Shown here: one piece after another, positions 51,745-60,404 of the stretch
Layout: each line of letters starts with the position of its first letter
Numbering within the stretch: the stretch's first letter is position 1
Made by a program: the position numbers and the translations under genes
The notes under the pieces: model-generated
Seen by the model: the letters and a program-made list of their open reading frames with translations, nothing else
The model's database searches: none
Told to the model about the DNA's origin: nothing
From: CAZUVM01 sp964623885
GTDB taxonomy: Bacteria > Verrucomicrobiota > Verrucomicrobiia > Limisphaerales > UBA8199
Direction of reading: 5' to 3'
Assembly: GCA_964623885.1 (NCBI GenBank)
Contig: CAZUVM010000227.1
Location: forward strand, 65,384-129,383
DNA length: 64,000 nt

Positions 51745-52302
51745 TCAGGCCCGCTCCATGTACTTCCCGGTGCGGGTATCAACCTTGATCTTCTCGCCCG
51801 TCTTGATGAAGAGCGGGGCTTGCACGACGATGCCGGTTTCCATCGTGATCGCCTTTTGGACGTTGTTGGCCGAATCACCCCGGATGCCTTCAGGCGCATC
51901 CGAGACCGTCAGAACTACGCTTGAAGGCAATTCAATCGAAACGGCTTTGTCTTCAACGAAAGTCACAGTGACTGACCCGTTTTCCACCAGGTAGTTCTTC
52001 GCGTCGCCCACGATTTCGGGAGAAAGGGTGACGGTTTCGTAGGTCTCCGGATCGGAAAAGACGTAATCCGAGCCATCCTTGTAGCTGAATTCCATCTTCT
52101 TGGTCATCATCGGGACCACTTCGATTTTCTCGGTCGAGCTGAAGCGGACATCCGACGAGCGACCGCTGCGGATGCTCCGGAGAGTGGCCTGGACGAATGC
52201 GCGCAGGTTTCCAGGCGTGCGGTGCTGGCTGTCCAGGACTACACAAATATCGCCGTTGTAACTAATCGCCATGCCGCGGCGCAGATCGTTCGCTGTTGCC
52301 AT
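51745..52302 (-). CDS. efp: Elongation factor P
   Basis: A 185-residue EF-P, which binds between the P and E sites of the ribosome and rescues stalls at polyproline stretches. Domain I reads MATANDLRRGMAISYNGDICVVLDSQHRTPGNLRAF, where the tip loop has Asn32 at the place of the modified Lys34 of E. coli EF-P or Arg32 of others. Domains II and III follow (SSTEKIEVVPMMTKKMEFSYKDGSDYVFSDPETYETVTL, LPSSVVLTVSDAPEGIRGDSA, TMETGIVVQAPLFIKTGEKIKVDTRTGKY), all normal. No modification gene (epmA, epmB, earP, ymfI) is adjacent. The gene is single, with a hairpin just upstream. Confidence 0.96.
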   Translation of the reverse strand: MATANDLRRGMAISYNGDICVVLDSQHRTPGNLRAFVQATLRSIRSGRSSDVRFSSTEKIEVVPMMTKKMEFSYKDGSDYVFSDPETYETVTLSPEIVGDAKNYLVENGSVTVTFVEDKAVSIELPSSVVLTVSDAPEGIRGDSANNVQKAITMETGIVVQAPLFIKTGEKIKVDTRTGKYMERA

Positions 52303-52318
52303 AACTTGCGTGCTATCT

Positions 52319-52352
52319 CAAAAAATTGTAACTCCCGTCCTTTCAACGGGAG
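52319..52352 (-). terminator. Hairpin with T-run between a minus-strand hypothetical gene and efp
   Basis: On the minus strand CTCCCGT (52352-52346) pairs with ACGGGAG (52338-52332), followed by TTACAATTTTTT. It ends 17 bases before the efp start and follows the stop of 52401-52760. It can act as a terminator for that upstream gene or as an attenuator in the efp leader. Confidence 0.6.
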
Positions 52353-52400
52353 CCGCAAAGGATAGCCAAGTCGACCCTGAATGCAAGCCCTGTTTTTGGG

Positions 52401-52760
52401 TCATTCGTCCCGTCGGAACTCGACTTCGCCGCAATTATGCCAGCGAAAGATGATGCGCTCGGGATTGACGATTACAAGGCGTCCGGGAATGAAACGAGGG
52501 TTTTGGAATTCCTGTTCGGCGATTTGGCCTTCGCCTTCAAGGGTGTGGAGATTGGCTCGCCAGGTTACCGCTTCTGCGGGCACGAATTCGTCGCCGGTAA
52601 TCTTTACGGCCTCGATAGAATCCCCCTGCTGGGTTATCCGAATTACTTCATCGAAATGGCCTGGATAATGGCCAATCCACTCGCCTGTTAAGTCGATCGT
52701 CTCAACCACAAGGCAAGATATACTGACCCGAATGCCCGGCAAATCGGGTCCTTCACCCAA
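52401..52760 (-). CDS. Small beta-rich protein of unknown function
   Basis: A protein of up to 119 residues that I do not recognise. The sequence from about residue 23 (DLTGEWIGHYPGHFDEVIRITQQGDSIEAVKITGDEFVPA) to the end (NPERIIFRWHNCGEVEFRRDE) looks like a small beta-barrel. The TTG at 52760 is the first start; a GTG at 52709 would give about 102 residues and start closer to the conserved part. No signal peptide. The neighbours give no clue. Confidence 0.6.
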   Translation of the reverse strand: MGEGPDLPGIRVSISCLVVETIDLTGEWIGHYPGHFDEVIRITQQGDSIEAVKITGDEFVPAEAVTWRANLHTLEGEGQIAEQEFQNPRFIPGRLVIVNPERIIFRWHNCGEVEFRRDE

Positions 52761-52825
52761 CGTCGCAGGGCTGTTAACAGGGAGCGGCAGAGCCGCAACC
52801 GAAGGGAGACCAATTGAGTTCTTTG

Positions 52826-52860
52826 GAGGACGAGAACGAGGATGAGGACGAGGACGAGGG
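52826..52860. repeat. Short GAGGAC-type tandem repeat
   Basis: A tract of six-base words (GAGGACGAGAACGAGGATGAGGACGAGGACGAG-like, in the form GAGGAC/GAGAAC/GAGGAT) about 35 bases long in the gap between the small hypothetical gene and the DUF885 gene. Its translation is Asp/Glu- or Arg/Thr-rich and should not be annotated as a protein. Confidence 0.7.
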
Positions 52861-52943
52861 TTTGCGGAGGACGTAGGAAGCTTTCATGGATAGCAGTACG
52901 AATTGCCGATCAAAAGATCGAGGACGATGCAGCCCTGGGAGCA

Positions 52944-54734
52944 TTAGCGGCCGACTGCCGTCGCCCCCAGTTTGGCGCGAACCAAATCGGGCAGGTACTT
53001 CACCGAAACGGCACCCGGTTCAAGCACAGCGGCGTGGAACTGGCTGAGATTGAAGCGATCGCCCAGTTCGCGTTCAACGGCCTGGCGCAAGCGATAGTGC
53101 GCCATGCGCCCGGTGAAATAGGCAGAGAGTTGACACGAGCTCTGCTTTGAGCGGATCACCTTTAAACGGGCTTCACCCTCGGATTGGAAGCATTGTTTGA
53201 CCAGGAGGTCCATTGCCTGCTCGTCCGTCATGTTGGAGCAATGCATTTCGTGGTCGAGAATTGTATTGGCGACGGCGCGCAGGTAGAACTTGAGTTGGCT
53301 CAACCGCAGCGCCAGATCGCCCTTGCCGTAACCCTGGTCCAGCATCATCTGCTCGGTGTATACCGCCCAACCTTCGATGTACACACCCGATTGAAGCACT
53401 TTGCGGATGAGCGACGGATTGCGATTCATGTATTCAAGCTGCACGGAATGACCGGGATAGCCCTCGTGAATCGTCAGGATATCCAGCATATAATTATTGT
53501 ATTCTTCCAGATAGCTGTTGACCTTTTGCGCATCCCAATCATGGGGAGGGGGACTCACGGCCAGGTGCCCGGTCCCATTCGGATCCAGGGGCGCCGGGGC
53601 TTCCATGTAAGCAGTCGAGTTACCCCGCTTGAATTCGGGCATCTCGACGACTGTGCAGTGGTCGGGATCCGGGAGGGGCACGATCTGGTTTTCGGCGATG
53701 AATTTCTTCAGCGCCGATACGCGTTGCTTCATCTCGGGAACCAAATCAGCCGGCCGGCAATGGTCTTTGGCAATGGCAGCCAGCACCCGTTCAATAGTCT
53801 CCCGGCGACCATCGGCATCATCCGGTGGGAGTGGCTGCGGTGCGTAATACTTGCTCCAAAGTTGCCGCGCGACGACATACATATCGCGCCGGACACGATC
53901 GAACTCGGCACGCGCGTCGGCCAGCACCTGGTCCGCCGTGACGCCGGCGTCCAACTGGAGCTCAAGCTTCTTCGCAAATTTTTCCTGACCGAGCCGCCAA
54001 TCGCCATCCGCCTTTGGCAAGACATCCTTTTCGAGAAACACCTGGTACTTCTTGAGCGAGCTCACCACCGGCGCGGCAGCAGCTTTCAAGGCGGCGGATT
54101 GCGCAGTTTTGCCGGCGAACTCGTAAATATCCTTTTCGTAGAAATTAATCGCACCGAGGTTTTGGCGGATTGCGGTCTCGGTGTGCGTTCGAAACGCGTT
54201 GTGCAGGTTCTGCATTGCCGCAGCCACAACCTTGGGCATCTGTCCCATGCGTGCGATACAGTTGGCCACGTTGGTTTCCCGGGGCAGCGTTGATTGTGTC
54301 AGAATCAGGTAAACACTATCACTCAAATACCGATTGTATGTTCGGGGGTCCTGCTCGAACGGGCGCGTGTTTTCGGTGACCCATTCCGAAGTTTTCAAAT
54401 CATGCTCGAACGTCTCGAAATCGATTTGTCCTGCCCGCGAAAGCCGTCCGTAATCGACCGCCTTGGGCAGCGCCTCGAGGGTTCGACGCGTGAGTTCGAG
54501 CCACTTGGCGCGTCCGGCGGGCGTTAAGTCTTCCAGTTGTCCGTCAAATCGGTGGTCGCCTAATTCAGTTGCTGCCATTGGCTCAAGCTGAAAACTCTCA
54601 TCGAGATAAGCTTTGAATAGGTTGGCCAGCTTGGCGTCCTCGTCCTGGGCGGGGGCTGGGGTGGCAGCTGCGGCGAGGAGAAGCGTCGTGCAAAGACAGA
54701 ATGCAGGAAGGGCGCGCATATAGTTGATACTCAT
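52944..54734 (-). CDS. DUF885 metallopeptidase-like protein, exported
   Basis: A protein of about 596 residues from the DUF885 family, probably a zinc-dependent carboxypeptidase-like enzyme. The N-terminus (MRALPAFCLCTTLLLAAAATPAPAQ) is a signal peptide. The signature HEGYPGHSVQLEYMNRNP (about residue 437) carries the zinc-binding histidines. AGQIDFETFEHDLKTSEW and FARDHCRPADLVPEMKQRV-type text match the family pattern. The start could be the ATG at 54719 or 54734; the frame is open to 54767. The gene lies alone between a hypothetical gene and nadB on the same strand. Confidence 0.85.
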   Translation of the reverse strand: MSINYMRALPAFCLCTTLLLAAAATPAPAQDEDAKLANLFKAYLDESFQLEPMAATELGDHRFDGQLEDLTPAGRAKWLELTRRTLEALPKAVDYGRLSRAGQIDFETFEHDLKTSEWVTENTRPFEQDPRTYNRYLSDSVYLILTQSTLPRETNVANCIARMGQMPKVVAAAMQNLHNAFRTHTETAIRQNLGAINFYEKDIYEFAGKTAQSAALKAAAAPVVSSLKKYQVFLEKDVLPKADGDWRLGQEKFAKKLELQLDAGVTADQVLADARAEFDRVRRDMYVVARQLWSKYYAPQPLPPDDADGRRETIERVLAAIAKDHCRPADLVPEMKQRVSALKKFIAENQIVPLPDPDHCTVVEMPEFKRGNSTAYMEAPAPLDPNGTGHLAVSPPPHDWDAQKVNSYLEEYNNYMLDILTIHEGYPGHSVQLEYMNRNPSLIRKVLQSGVYIEGWAVYTEQMMLDQGYGKGDLALRLSQLKFYLRAVANTILDHEMHCSNMTDEQAMDLLVKQCFQSEGEARLKVIRSKQSSCQLSAYFTGRMAHYRLRQAVERELGDRFNLSQFHAAVLEPGAVSVKYLPDLVRAKLGATAVGR

Positions 54735-54808
54735 TTTAAGGATCGTTTTGCAAAAAGTGCGATTCAATTCTGACAGCAGAAGCGTTTAAATGAGATCGAT
54801 GTGGCGAG

Positions 54809-56404
54809 TTACTTCCTGATGATGGTATCGCGTTGAGCCCAATCGGGGTTGGGCGTGAGATAGTCGAGGTTATAGTTCAACCCACGGCTCTCGGGTCGCG
54901 ACAGGGCGCTGCGGACGATCGCTTCCGCAACTGTGGCAATGTTGCGCAGCTCGAGAAGATCGCTGGTCACAATGAAATCCCAGTAATACTCCTGGATTTC
55001 TTCCTGGAGATTGGCGATGCGCTTCTGTGCGCGCTGCAGGCGCTTGTTCGTGCGCACGATGCCGACGTAATCCCACATCGCCCGCCGGATCTCGTCCCAG
55101 TTATGCGAAACGACCACCATCTCGTCCGGATTGTGCGCCTTGCCCGAATGCCACAACGGGATGTTGAAGCGGTTTGGCTCCGTCTGCCGGGCGACGACTT
55201 TTTGGGCGGCGCGATGCGCGCACACGAGCGCTTCCAAAAGAGAATTACTCGCCAGGCGATTAGCGCCGTGAAGGCCCGTGCACGCCACTTCGCCTACGGC
55301 GTACAGGCCGCTGATCTCCGTTTCACCATCCACGTTGGTCAGCACGCCTCCGCATTGGTAATGGGCGGCGGGGACGACCGGGATAGGCTCCCTGGTAATA
55401 TCAATGCCGTAACGCAGGCAAGTCTGATAGATGTTGGGGAACCGATCGCGCAAGAACTCGGCGGGCTTGTGGGTGATGTCCAGCAGAACGTGATCCGAAC
55501 CGCTCTTTTTCATCTCACTGTCGATTGCTCGTGCGACGATGTCGCGCGGGGCCAGCGATTTGAGCGGATGGTATTTATCCATGAACTCGATGCCATCAAT
55601 CGTCTTAAGCACCCCGCCTTCGCCTCGCACTGCTTCGCTGATTAGAAAGGATTTGGCCTTAGGATGATAGAGGCAGGTGGGATGGAACTGTATGAATTCC
55701 ATGTTGCCGATCCCGGCGCCGGCCCGGTAAGCCATGGCAACACCATCGCCCGTCGCGATATCCGGGTTGGTGGTGTAAAGGTAGACTTTACCGCAGCCGC
55801 CGGTTGCCAGCAGCGTGTTGCGAGCGACGAAGGTCCAGACCCGGCCCGATTTCTTTTCGAACACATAAGCACCCAGGCACTGTTGCTCGCCGACATAGCC
55901 CAGCTTCTGGCTGGTGATCAGATCGATCGCCAGGTGATTCTCGAATATCTCGATATTCGGCTGTTGGGCTATCGCCGCCAGCAACGCCCGCTCGACTTCC
56001 CGGCCGGTAATGTCCTTGGCGTGCAATATGCGCCGTTTCGAGTGACCTCCCTCGCGGCCGAGGTCCAGCTCGCGCGCGCCGGCCGATTGGGGAATCTCGC
56101 GCTCACTGAAATGCATGCCGAGCTCGATTAACTCGGCGATACGCGCCGGCCCTTCTTCGACAATCGTGCGGACAACCGCTTCCTTACACAACCCCGCGCC
56201 CGCTTCGAGCGTGTCGCGCACGTGCAACTCGACCGAGTCCTCCTTGCTCGTCACCGCCGCGATGCCGCCCTGCGCGTAGTTCGTGTTCGATTCCGCGCGA
56301 TCCTTCTTCGTGACGATTGCCACGCGTCCATGCGGCGCGACTTTCAACGCGAACGACAGCCCCGCAATTCCGCTGCCCAGCACGAGAAAATCGAATTGCT
56401 TCAC
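54809..56404 (-). CDS. nadB: L-aspartate oxidase
   Basis: A 531-residue flavoenzyme that oxidises L-aspartate to iminoaspartate, the first step of de novo NAD synthesis. FAD-binding text is VLGSGIAGLSFALKVA (about 7-22). Characteristic segments are AESNTNYAQGGIAAV, HSKRRILHAKDITGREVERALL, ATGGCGKVYLYTTNPDIATGDGVAMAYRAGA, FIQFHPTCLYHP, PVVPAAHYQCGGVLTN and LYAVGEVACTGLHGANRLASNSLLEALV. It is full length. No nadA or nadC is adjacent. It precedes the redox operon on the same strand. Confidence 0.96.
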   Translation of the reverse strand: MKQFDFLVLGSGIAGLSFALKVAPHGRVAIVTKKDRAESNTNYAQGGIAAVTSKEDSVELHVRDTLEAGAGLCKEAVVRTIVEEGPARIAELIELGMHFSEREIPQSAGARELDLGREGGHSKRRILHAKDITGREVERALLAAIAQQPNIEIFENHLAIDLITSQKLGYVGEQQCLGAYVFEKKSGRVWTFVARNTLLATGGCGKVYLYTTNPDIATGDGVAMAYRAGAGIGNMEFIQFHPTCLYHPKAKSFLISEAVRGEGGVLKTIDGIEFMDKYHPLKSLAPRDIVARAIDSEMKKSGSDHVLLDITHKPAEFLRDRFPNIYQTCLRYGIDITREPIPVVPAAHYQCGGVLTNVDGETEISGLYAVGEVACTGLHGANRLASNSLLEALVCAHRAAQKVVARQTEPNRFNIPLWHSGKAHNPDEMVVVSHNWDEIRRAMWDYVGIVRTNKRLQRAQKRIANLQEEIQEYYWDFIVTSDLLELRNIATVAEAIVRSALSRPESRGLNYNLDYLTPNPDWAQRDTIIRK

Positions 56405-56459
56405 GGCGCTAATTCAGCATAGCGGCGCAGCTTTGTCCAATGAACTTGATGCCGAACGC

Positions 56460-57656
56460 CTAGGCGAGCATCTCCTGGGCTTCCTGCATTAACCGGCCAA
56501 TCGGCAGTCGGTGCGGGCATACGCGTTCGGCCATGGCGTAATCCAACTCGCCGCGTGTCTGGGGTATTTGAGCAAACGTTTCTCGTGCCAAACGCAGGTT
56601 GCCGTAAACCCGGTGATACATCAGGCAGCGCATCACGTCGCCGATCGGCGCGCCTCCAGCAACCGTCGACTCGCACAGCTGCGTGCAACCGGCGCAGAAT
56701 TGCGAGTGCGTTTCATGAGCATAATTTCTCAGGGCCGCGCGATCGGCCGCCGTCAGTTTCGTTTTGTCCTGGGCAGCGGCGACATTGGATTCCAGCACCG
56801 TAATGTTCGACATCTGCGAGCAAATCGAGGCGATTTCTGAATTCTCCCATACTGCTTTCAGCTTGGCCTGTTTATCCGTGAAACCGCGTTTGATGAAGTG
56901 GCCGCCCAGCTTGAGGTCGGCCTCCGTTTCGGCGCGCAGGGGTCCGCCGCCCTGGGTCTTCATCGCCGTTAATCCAATTCCGGCTTTGGCGCACGCCTCG
57001 GTGGCCGCGCGCATCGCATCCGTGCTCATGAGCCGAAAATCGTAGCGCAGCATGATGCCATCGATCCAACCCAGTTTGGCTGCCGCCTGCAGGCTGTTTT
57101 CCATGTTTCCGTGCGAGCTGAATCCGAAAAAGCGGATTTTGTTTGCGGCCTTGGTTTTCTCCGCCCACGTTTTTATTTCATTAGTGAGCGCATCGCCGCT
57201 ACCGATGCCATGCAGGAAGTAAAGGTCGATGTAATCAGTCTTCATTCGCCGCAGCGATTCTTCCAGCATCTCGTCGAGCCGCGCCGGGTTGTGCGTCCCG
57301 GCTTTGCTCACCAGGAAAATCTTCTTCCGCACCTCGGGATGCTTTTCGAAATACATCCCGATACCCTTTTCACTGTTGCCGTTGGTGTAACCATTGGCCG
57401 TGTCCCAATAAGTCACGCCGAAATCAAGGGCGCGCTGCAAGACCAGCTGATTCGCGACAATGTCAAAAATCCCTCCCAGAGCCAGCATGGGGACCTTTAC
57501 ACCCGTTTTTCCAAACGCGCGCGCCGGCAACGCGACGGCACCACTCGATGTTGGTGATGACTGGGCGAGAATCTGCTGAGCCGCCAACACCGAGCCAACG
57601 CCGGCCGCACCGACGGTTTTCATGAAGTCTCGACGCGATACGTGTTTCTGTTCCAT
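56460..57656 (-). CDS. Tat-exported aldo/keto reductase
   Basis: A 398-residue aldo/keto reductase with a twin-arginine signal (VSRRDFMKTVGAAGVGSVLAAQQILAQ). The catalytic tetrad is intact: Asp85, Tyr90, Lys118 and His149 (VTYWDTANGY, LVSKAG, DLYFLHG). The C-terminal region (about 320-360) has FCAGCTQLCESTVAGGAP and MRCLMYHRVYGN, cysteines typical of the ferredoxin-associated members of this family, so it may hold an Fe-S site. It is the downstream end of a minus-strand operon with a polyferredoxin gene 15 bases upstream, suggesting electron supply from it. The substrate is unknown. Confidence 0.9.
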   Translation of the reverse strand: MEQKHVSRRDFMKTVGAAGVGSVLAAQQILAQSSPTSSGAVALPARAFGKTGVKVPMLALGGIFDIVANQLVLQRALDFGVTYWDTANGYTNGNSEKGIGMYFEKHPEVRKKIFLVSKAGTHNPARLDEMLEESLRRMKTDYIDLYFLHGIGSGDALTNEIKTWAEKTKAANKIRFFGFSSHGNMENSLQAAAKLGWIDGIMLRYDFRLMSTDAMRAATEACAKAGIGLTAMKTQGGGPLRAETEADLKLGGHFIKRGFTDKQAKLKAVWENSEIASICSQMSNITVLESNVAAAQDKTKLTAADRAALRNYAHETHSQFCAGCTQLCESTVAGGAPIGDVMRCLMYHRVYGNLRLARETFAQIPQTRGELDYAMAERVCPHRLPIGRLMQEAQEMLA

Positions 57657-57671
57657 AGGATTATGTGGTAA

Positions 57672-59402
57672 TCAGGCCTTCGCCGTAAGCGAGTGCCGTT
57701 GGTTTCTGGTTTCGTTTTCTGCTGTGACGCGGATGGCGCGCCAACCGCTCACCGGACATTCGTGTTCGCAAATGCCGCAACCGATGCATTGTTCGGGCTC
57801 TACGACCGGTTGTTGCAACCGCACTTCGATCACCACCGGCGTCCCGGCAACTGGTGGGTCCCTCCACTCTGCGGATTGGGGGATGCCGACGACATTTCCC
57901 GAGTTTTCGGTGATCAACTGTCGCTCATTCCCGTGTGCGGTTTCGAGGCGAACAAAGTAATCGCCGGTGGCGAGGTTGCCGGCGGGCCAGGAACCGGCGT
58001 CCAGGGTCAAACTGGTCCGCGTCGCTGAGCGTATCGCGCGCGCGCCGTCGCGGATTGCGTGGTATTCCTCGCGCAATTGAATCGCCTTTGGGCTGACCGG
58101 ACAGTTTTCCTGACAAACAATGCAGGGCACGTCCATGGCCCAGGGCAGACAACGGCCTCGATCCACAAAGGCGGTTCCCAGCCGGACTGGCCCATTTGGA
58201 GCGAATGAATTACGGCCGAGTTTTTCGTCCAGTGACAATGGGCGAATAGCGGAAGTTGGACACACGTTGCCGCACGCGACGCAGTTGACCTGGCATCCGC
58301 TGGTGCCCGCGCGGAAGTTCATGAGGGGCGTCCAGATTGCCGCCAGGCCTCCTTCGAGCAAGGCCGGTTGAACTACGTTCGTTGGACAAACCCGCATGCA
58401 CTGGCCGCATTTGACACAGCGCTCCAGAAATTTCTCTTCCGCCAAAGCTCCCGGCGGCCGCACCACTGCGGGGTTCCAGTTCTGGCTTAACAATCCGCCC
58501 AGGCGTAGCGCGGGTGCGGTCGCTACCCCGGCTATGGCGGCTGCGACAAAGCCGCGTCGCGTAACCTCCGGCGAGAGCACTTCCCCGGCAGCCGAGCGTT
58601 GGGGGCTATAAGTCATTTGCGCCTGACGGCAAGCGCGCAGGCAATTCATGCATAGCAGGCACTCGCTGACCCGGATTTTCTCAAAGGGTTGGCATGCTCC
58701 CTCGCAACTCGTTTCGCACAGCTCACATTCGTTGCACTTGGCGGCGCGCTTGCCAATACGCCACGGTGTCCATCGCGCCACCGCGCCGAACAGCGCACCC
58801 AACGGGCAAATGAATCGGCAGTAAAATCGTGGCACCCAAAAATTCAACAATACCGCTACGATAAAAACTGCTGCGATTAGCCAAGCACCGGCGTAAACCC
58901 GCGTTGCCCCTCCTCCGTCCCAGAATGCCAACAGGAACAAGTTAACCGATCGATGCATCAACGGGATTGGATCAAGCCAGCCGGTCAGCAGGAATCCGGC
59001 TGCTGCCGCCAGCAGCATCGCGGTCAAAAGGTAATACTTGAGGCTTTGCCACCGACTATACTGGTTCATGTCCACGCGCTCGCCGTGTTTGCGGTTCTGC
59101 CGTCCCAGCCAGCCCACAAATTGGTGCAGCGCTCCAAAAGGGCAGACCCAGCCGCAAAAAAAGCGACCGAGAATGATTGTCAGAGCAATCGTCGCGGCTG
59201 CCCAAAGAAGTCCGGCGTACAGTTTATGGGTGGTCAAAACGGTCCCCAGGGCGACCAGCGGATCGAGCTGAAGGAGCCAGTTCACCGGCCAACCTCGCAG
59301 TTCCCACCAGCGTTCCCCGACCGTCGCCACGACGCAAAACCAGATAAACAGCAGGAAAAAGAAGACCTGCGTTATCCGGCGGGTTTGAACGATGTTATTC
59401 AA
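57672..59402 (-). CDS. NapH-like membrane ferredoxin fused to a NapG/MauM-like Tat-type ferredoxin
   Basis: A 576-residue protein. The first half is NapH-like: helices at about 10-28, 48-80, 122-142, 172-190; membrane-edge motifs CGWVCPFGALHQ (83-94) and CRFICPLGALFG (195-206); then CNECELCETSC (223-233) and CLLCMNCLRAC (248-258). Residues 280-305 (VTRRGFVAAAIAGVATAPALRL) look like an internal twin-arginine signal. The second half carries CVKCGQCMRVC (329-339), CQVNCVACGNVC (370-381), CIVCQENCPV and CIGCGICEHECPV. It probably moves quinol electrons to the periplasm. It lies between an aldo/keto reductase gene and a DUF362 gene. Confidence 0.88.
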   Translation of the reverse strand: MNNIVQTRRITQVFFFLLFIWFCVVATVGERWWELRGWPVNWLLQLDPLVALGTVLTTHKLYAGLLWAAATIALTIILGRFFCGWVCPFGALHQFVGWLGRQNRKHGERVDMNQYSRWQSLKYYLLTAMLLAAAAGFLLTGWLDPIPLMHRSVNLFLLAFWDGGGATRVYAGAWLIAAVFIVAVLLNFWVPRFYCRFICPLGALFGAVARWTPWRIGKRAAKCNECELCETSCEGACQPFEKIRVSECLLCMNCLRACRQAQMTYSPQRSAAGEVLSPEVTRRGFVAAAIAGVATAPALRLGGLLSQNWNPAVVRPPGALAEEKFLERCVKCGQCMRVCPTNVVQPALLEGGLAAIWTPLMNFRAGTSGCQVNCVACGNVCPTSAIRPLSLDEKLGRNSFAPNGPVRLGTAFVDRGRCLPWAMDVPCIVCQENCPVSPKAIQLREEYHAIRDGARAIRSATRTSLTLDAGSWPAGNLATGDYFVRLETAHGNERQLITENSGNVVGIPQSAEWRDPPVAGTPVVIEVRLQQPVVEPEQCIGCGICEHECPVSGWRAIRVTAENETRNQRHSLTAKA

Positions 59403-59414
59403 TTTACAATTTTG

Positions 59415-60404
59415 TTATCCGCGCACCGGCTTGAGCGACTCGTAATCCGTAGTCCCTAGTCCGGCTGCCGCTGCTCTCGTCAGAAACGGTAAGCTCGCCG
59501 CACTTTTGCCCAGCAGGGTGGCGCCGAATGCGTCTGCGGCAACCGGATCGGTGCTCACGATCATGGTGTTGGTCATCTTTAGGTCCTCCAGGGAACCGCC
59601 AGTCGGTCCATTGCTGGTCATGCTGGTGGTTCCATCCAAGATCACCAGTGTCGGCCGAACCAGCATCGCCAATTCGAGAATGATGGTGTGAATATCCTGA
59701 TGGAAGACGTTCCGCCGGCCGCCCAGCAACCCGTACCAGTTCTTCATCGACAAAGACGCGCCGCTCCGATGGTGATCTTTGACTGGGGCTAGTCCGATCA
59801 GCCGGGTCGCTCCCCGCAACGGTTCATACAATAATGGCCAATCCCTGATTAATCGTCCGCTGGCCAGCGTAGTCGATTTGAACGAGGTGGGCTTTGGCAG
59901 GGCGACACGAGCCCCAGCGGCCTGTGCTGCCTTCGCGATGCCGGTGAGCGCGAAGCAACTTGCCGGGTCATTGATCGGGTTGTCCGTGACCACCACGGAC
60001 GCCGCGCCCGCGCCGAGGCAAAGACGCGTTACGGCCGCCACGAGGTCTGGATGGGTGGTTGCGGAGAGCGACGGAGGCGAGGCGAAGGCGGCATTCACTT
60101 TGAGCACCACACGTTCACCGGGTTTGATGAATTGTTCGATTCCTCCCAACGCCTGGAGCGCCCGTTGAACCGTCTGACTTCGGTCGGCCCCACTCATGAT
60201 ACTGAGTCTGCGCCCCGCGCCCGGCACGGAAAAGTCCGGCAGCGAAACCGCTTGGTCATTTTCACGCCCTGATGGTCCCTGTGTGTCATGCAGCGCGATG
60301 GCGCCGGCTCCCACGACGGCCACAGCCGCGCCTGCTTTGAGTGCTCGCGCCATGAAATCGCGTCGCGTGGCCGGTTGCTCCAGGTCTGTCCCTTTGAGGC
60401 TCAT
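59415..60404 (-). CDS. Tat-exported DUF362 protein
   Basis: A 329-residue DUF362 protein. The twin-arginine signal is PATRRDFMARALKAGAAVAVVGAGAIAL. The DUF362 core runs from VQRALQALGGIEQFIKPGERVVLKVNAAFASPPSLSATTHPDLVAAV to the C-terminal DPVAADAFGATLLGKSAASLPFL and LGTTDYESL. KDHHRSGASLSMKNWYGLLGGRR is the usual middle word. The family is often found with ferredoxin and Fe-S proteins and its biochemical role is not settled. Its start overlaps the stop of the next upstream gene by four bases (ATGA), and the polyferredoxin gene follows 12 bases downstream. Confidence 0.9.
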   Translation of the reverse strand: MSLKGTDLEQPATRRDFMARALKAGAAVAVVGAGAIALHDTQGPSGRENDQAVSLPDFSVPGAGRRLSIMSGADRSQTVQRALQALGGIEQFIKPGERVVLKVNAAFASPPSLSATTHPDLVAAVTRLCLGAGAASVVVTDNPINDPASCFALTGIAKAAQAAGARVALPKPTSFKSTTLASGRLIRDWPLLYEPLRGATRLIGLAPVKDHHRSGASLSMKNWYGLLGGRRNVFHQDIHTIILELAMLVRPTLVILDGTTSMTSNGPTGGSLEDLKMTNTMIVSTDPVAADAFGATLLGKSAASLPFLTRAAAAGLGTTDYESLKPVRG

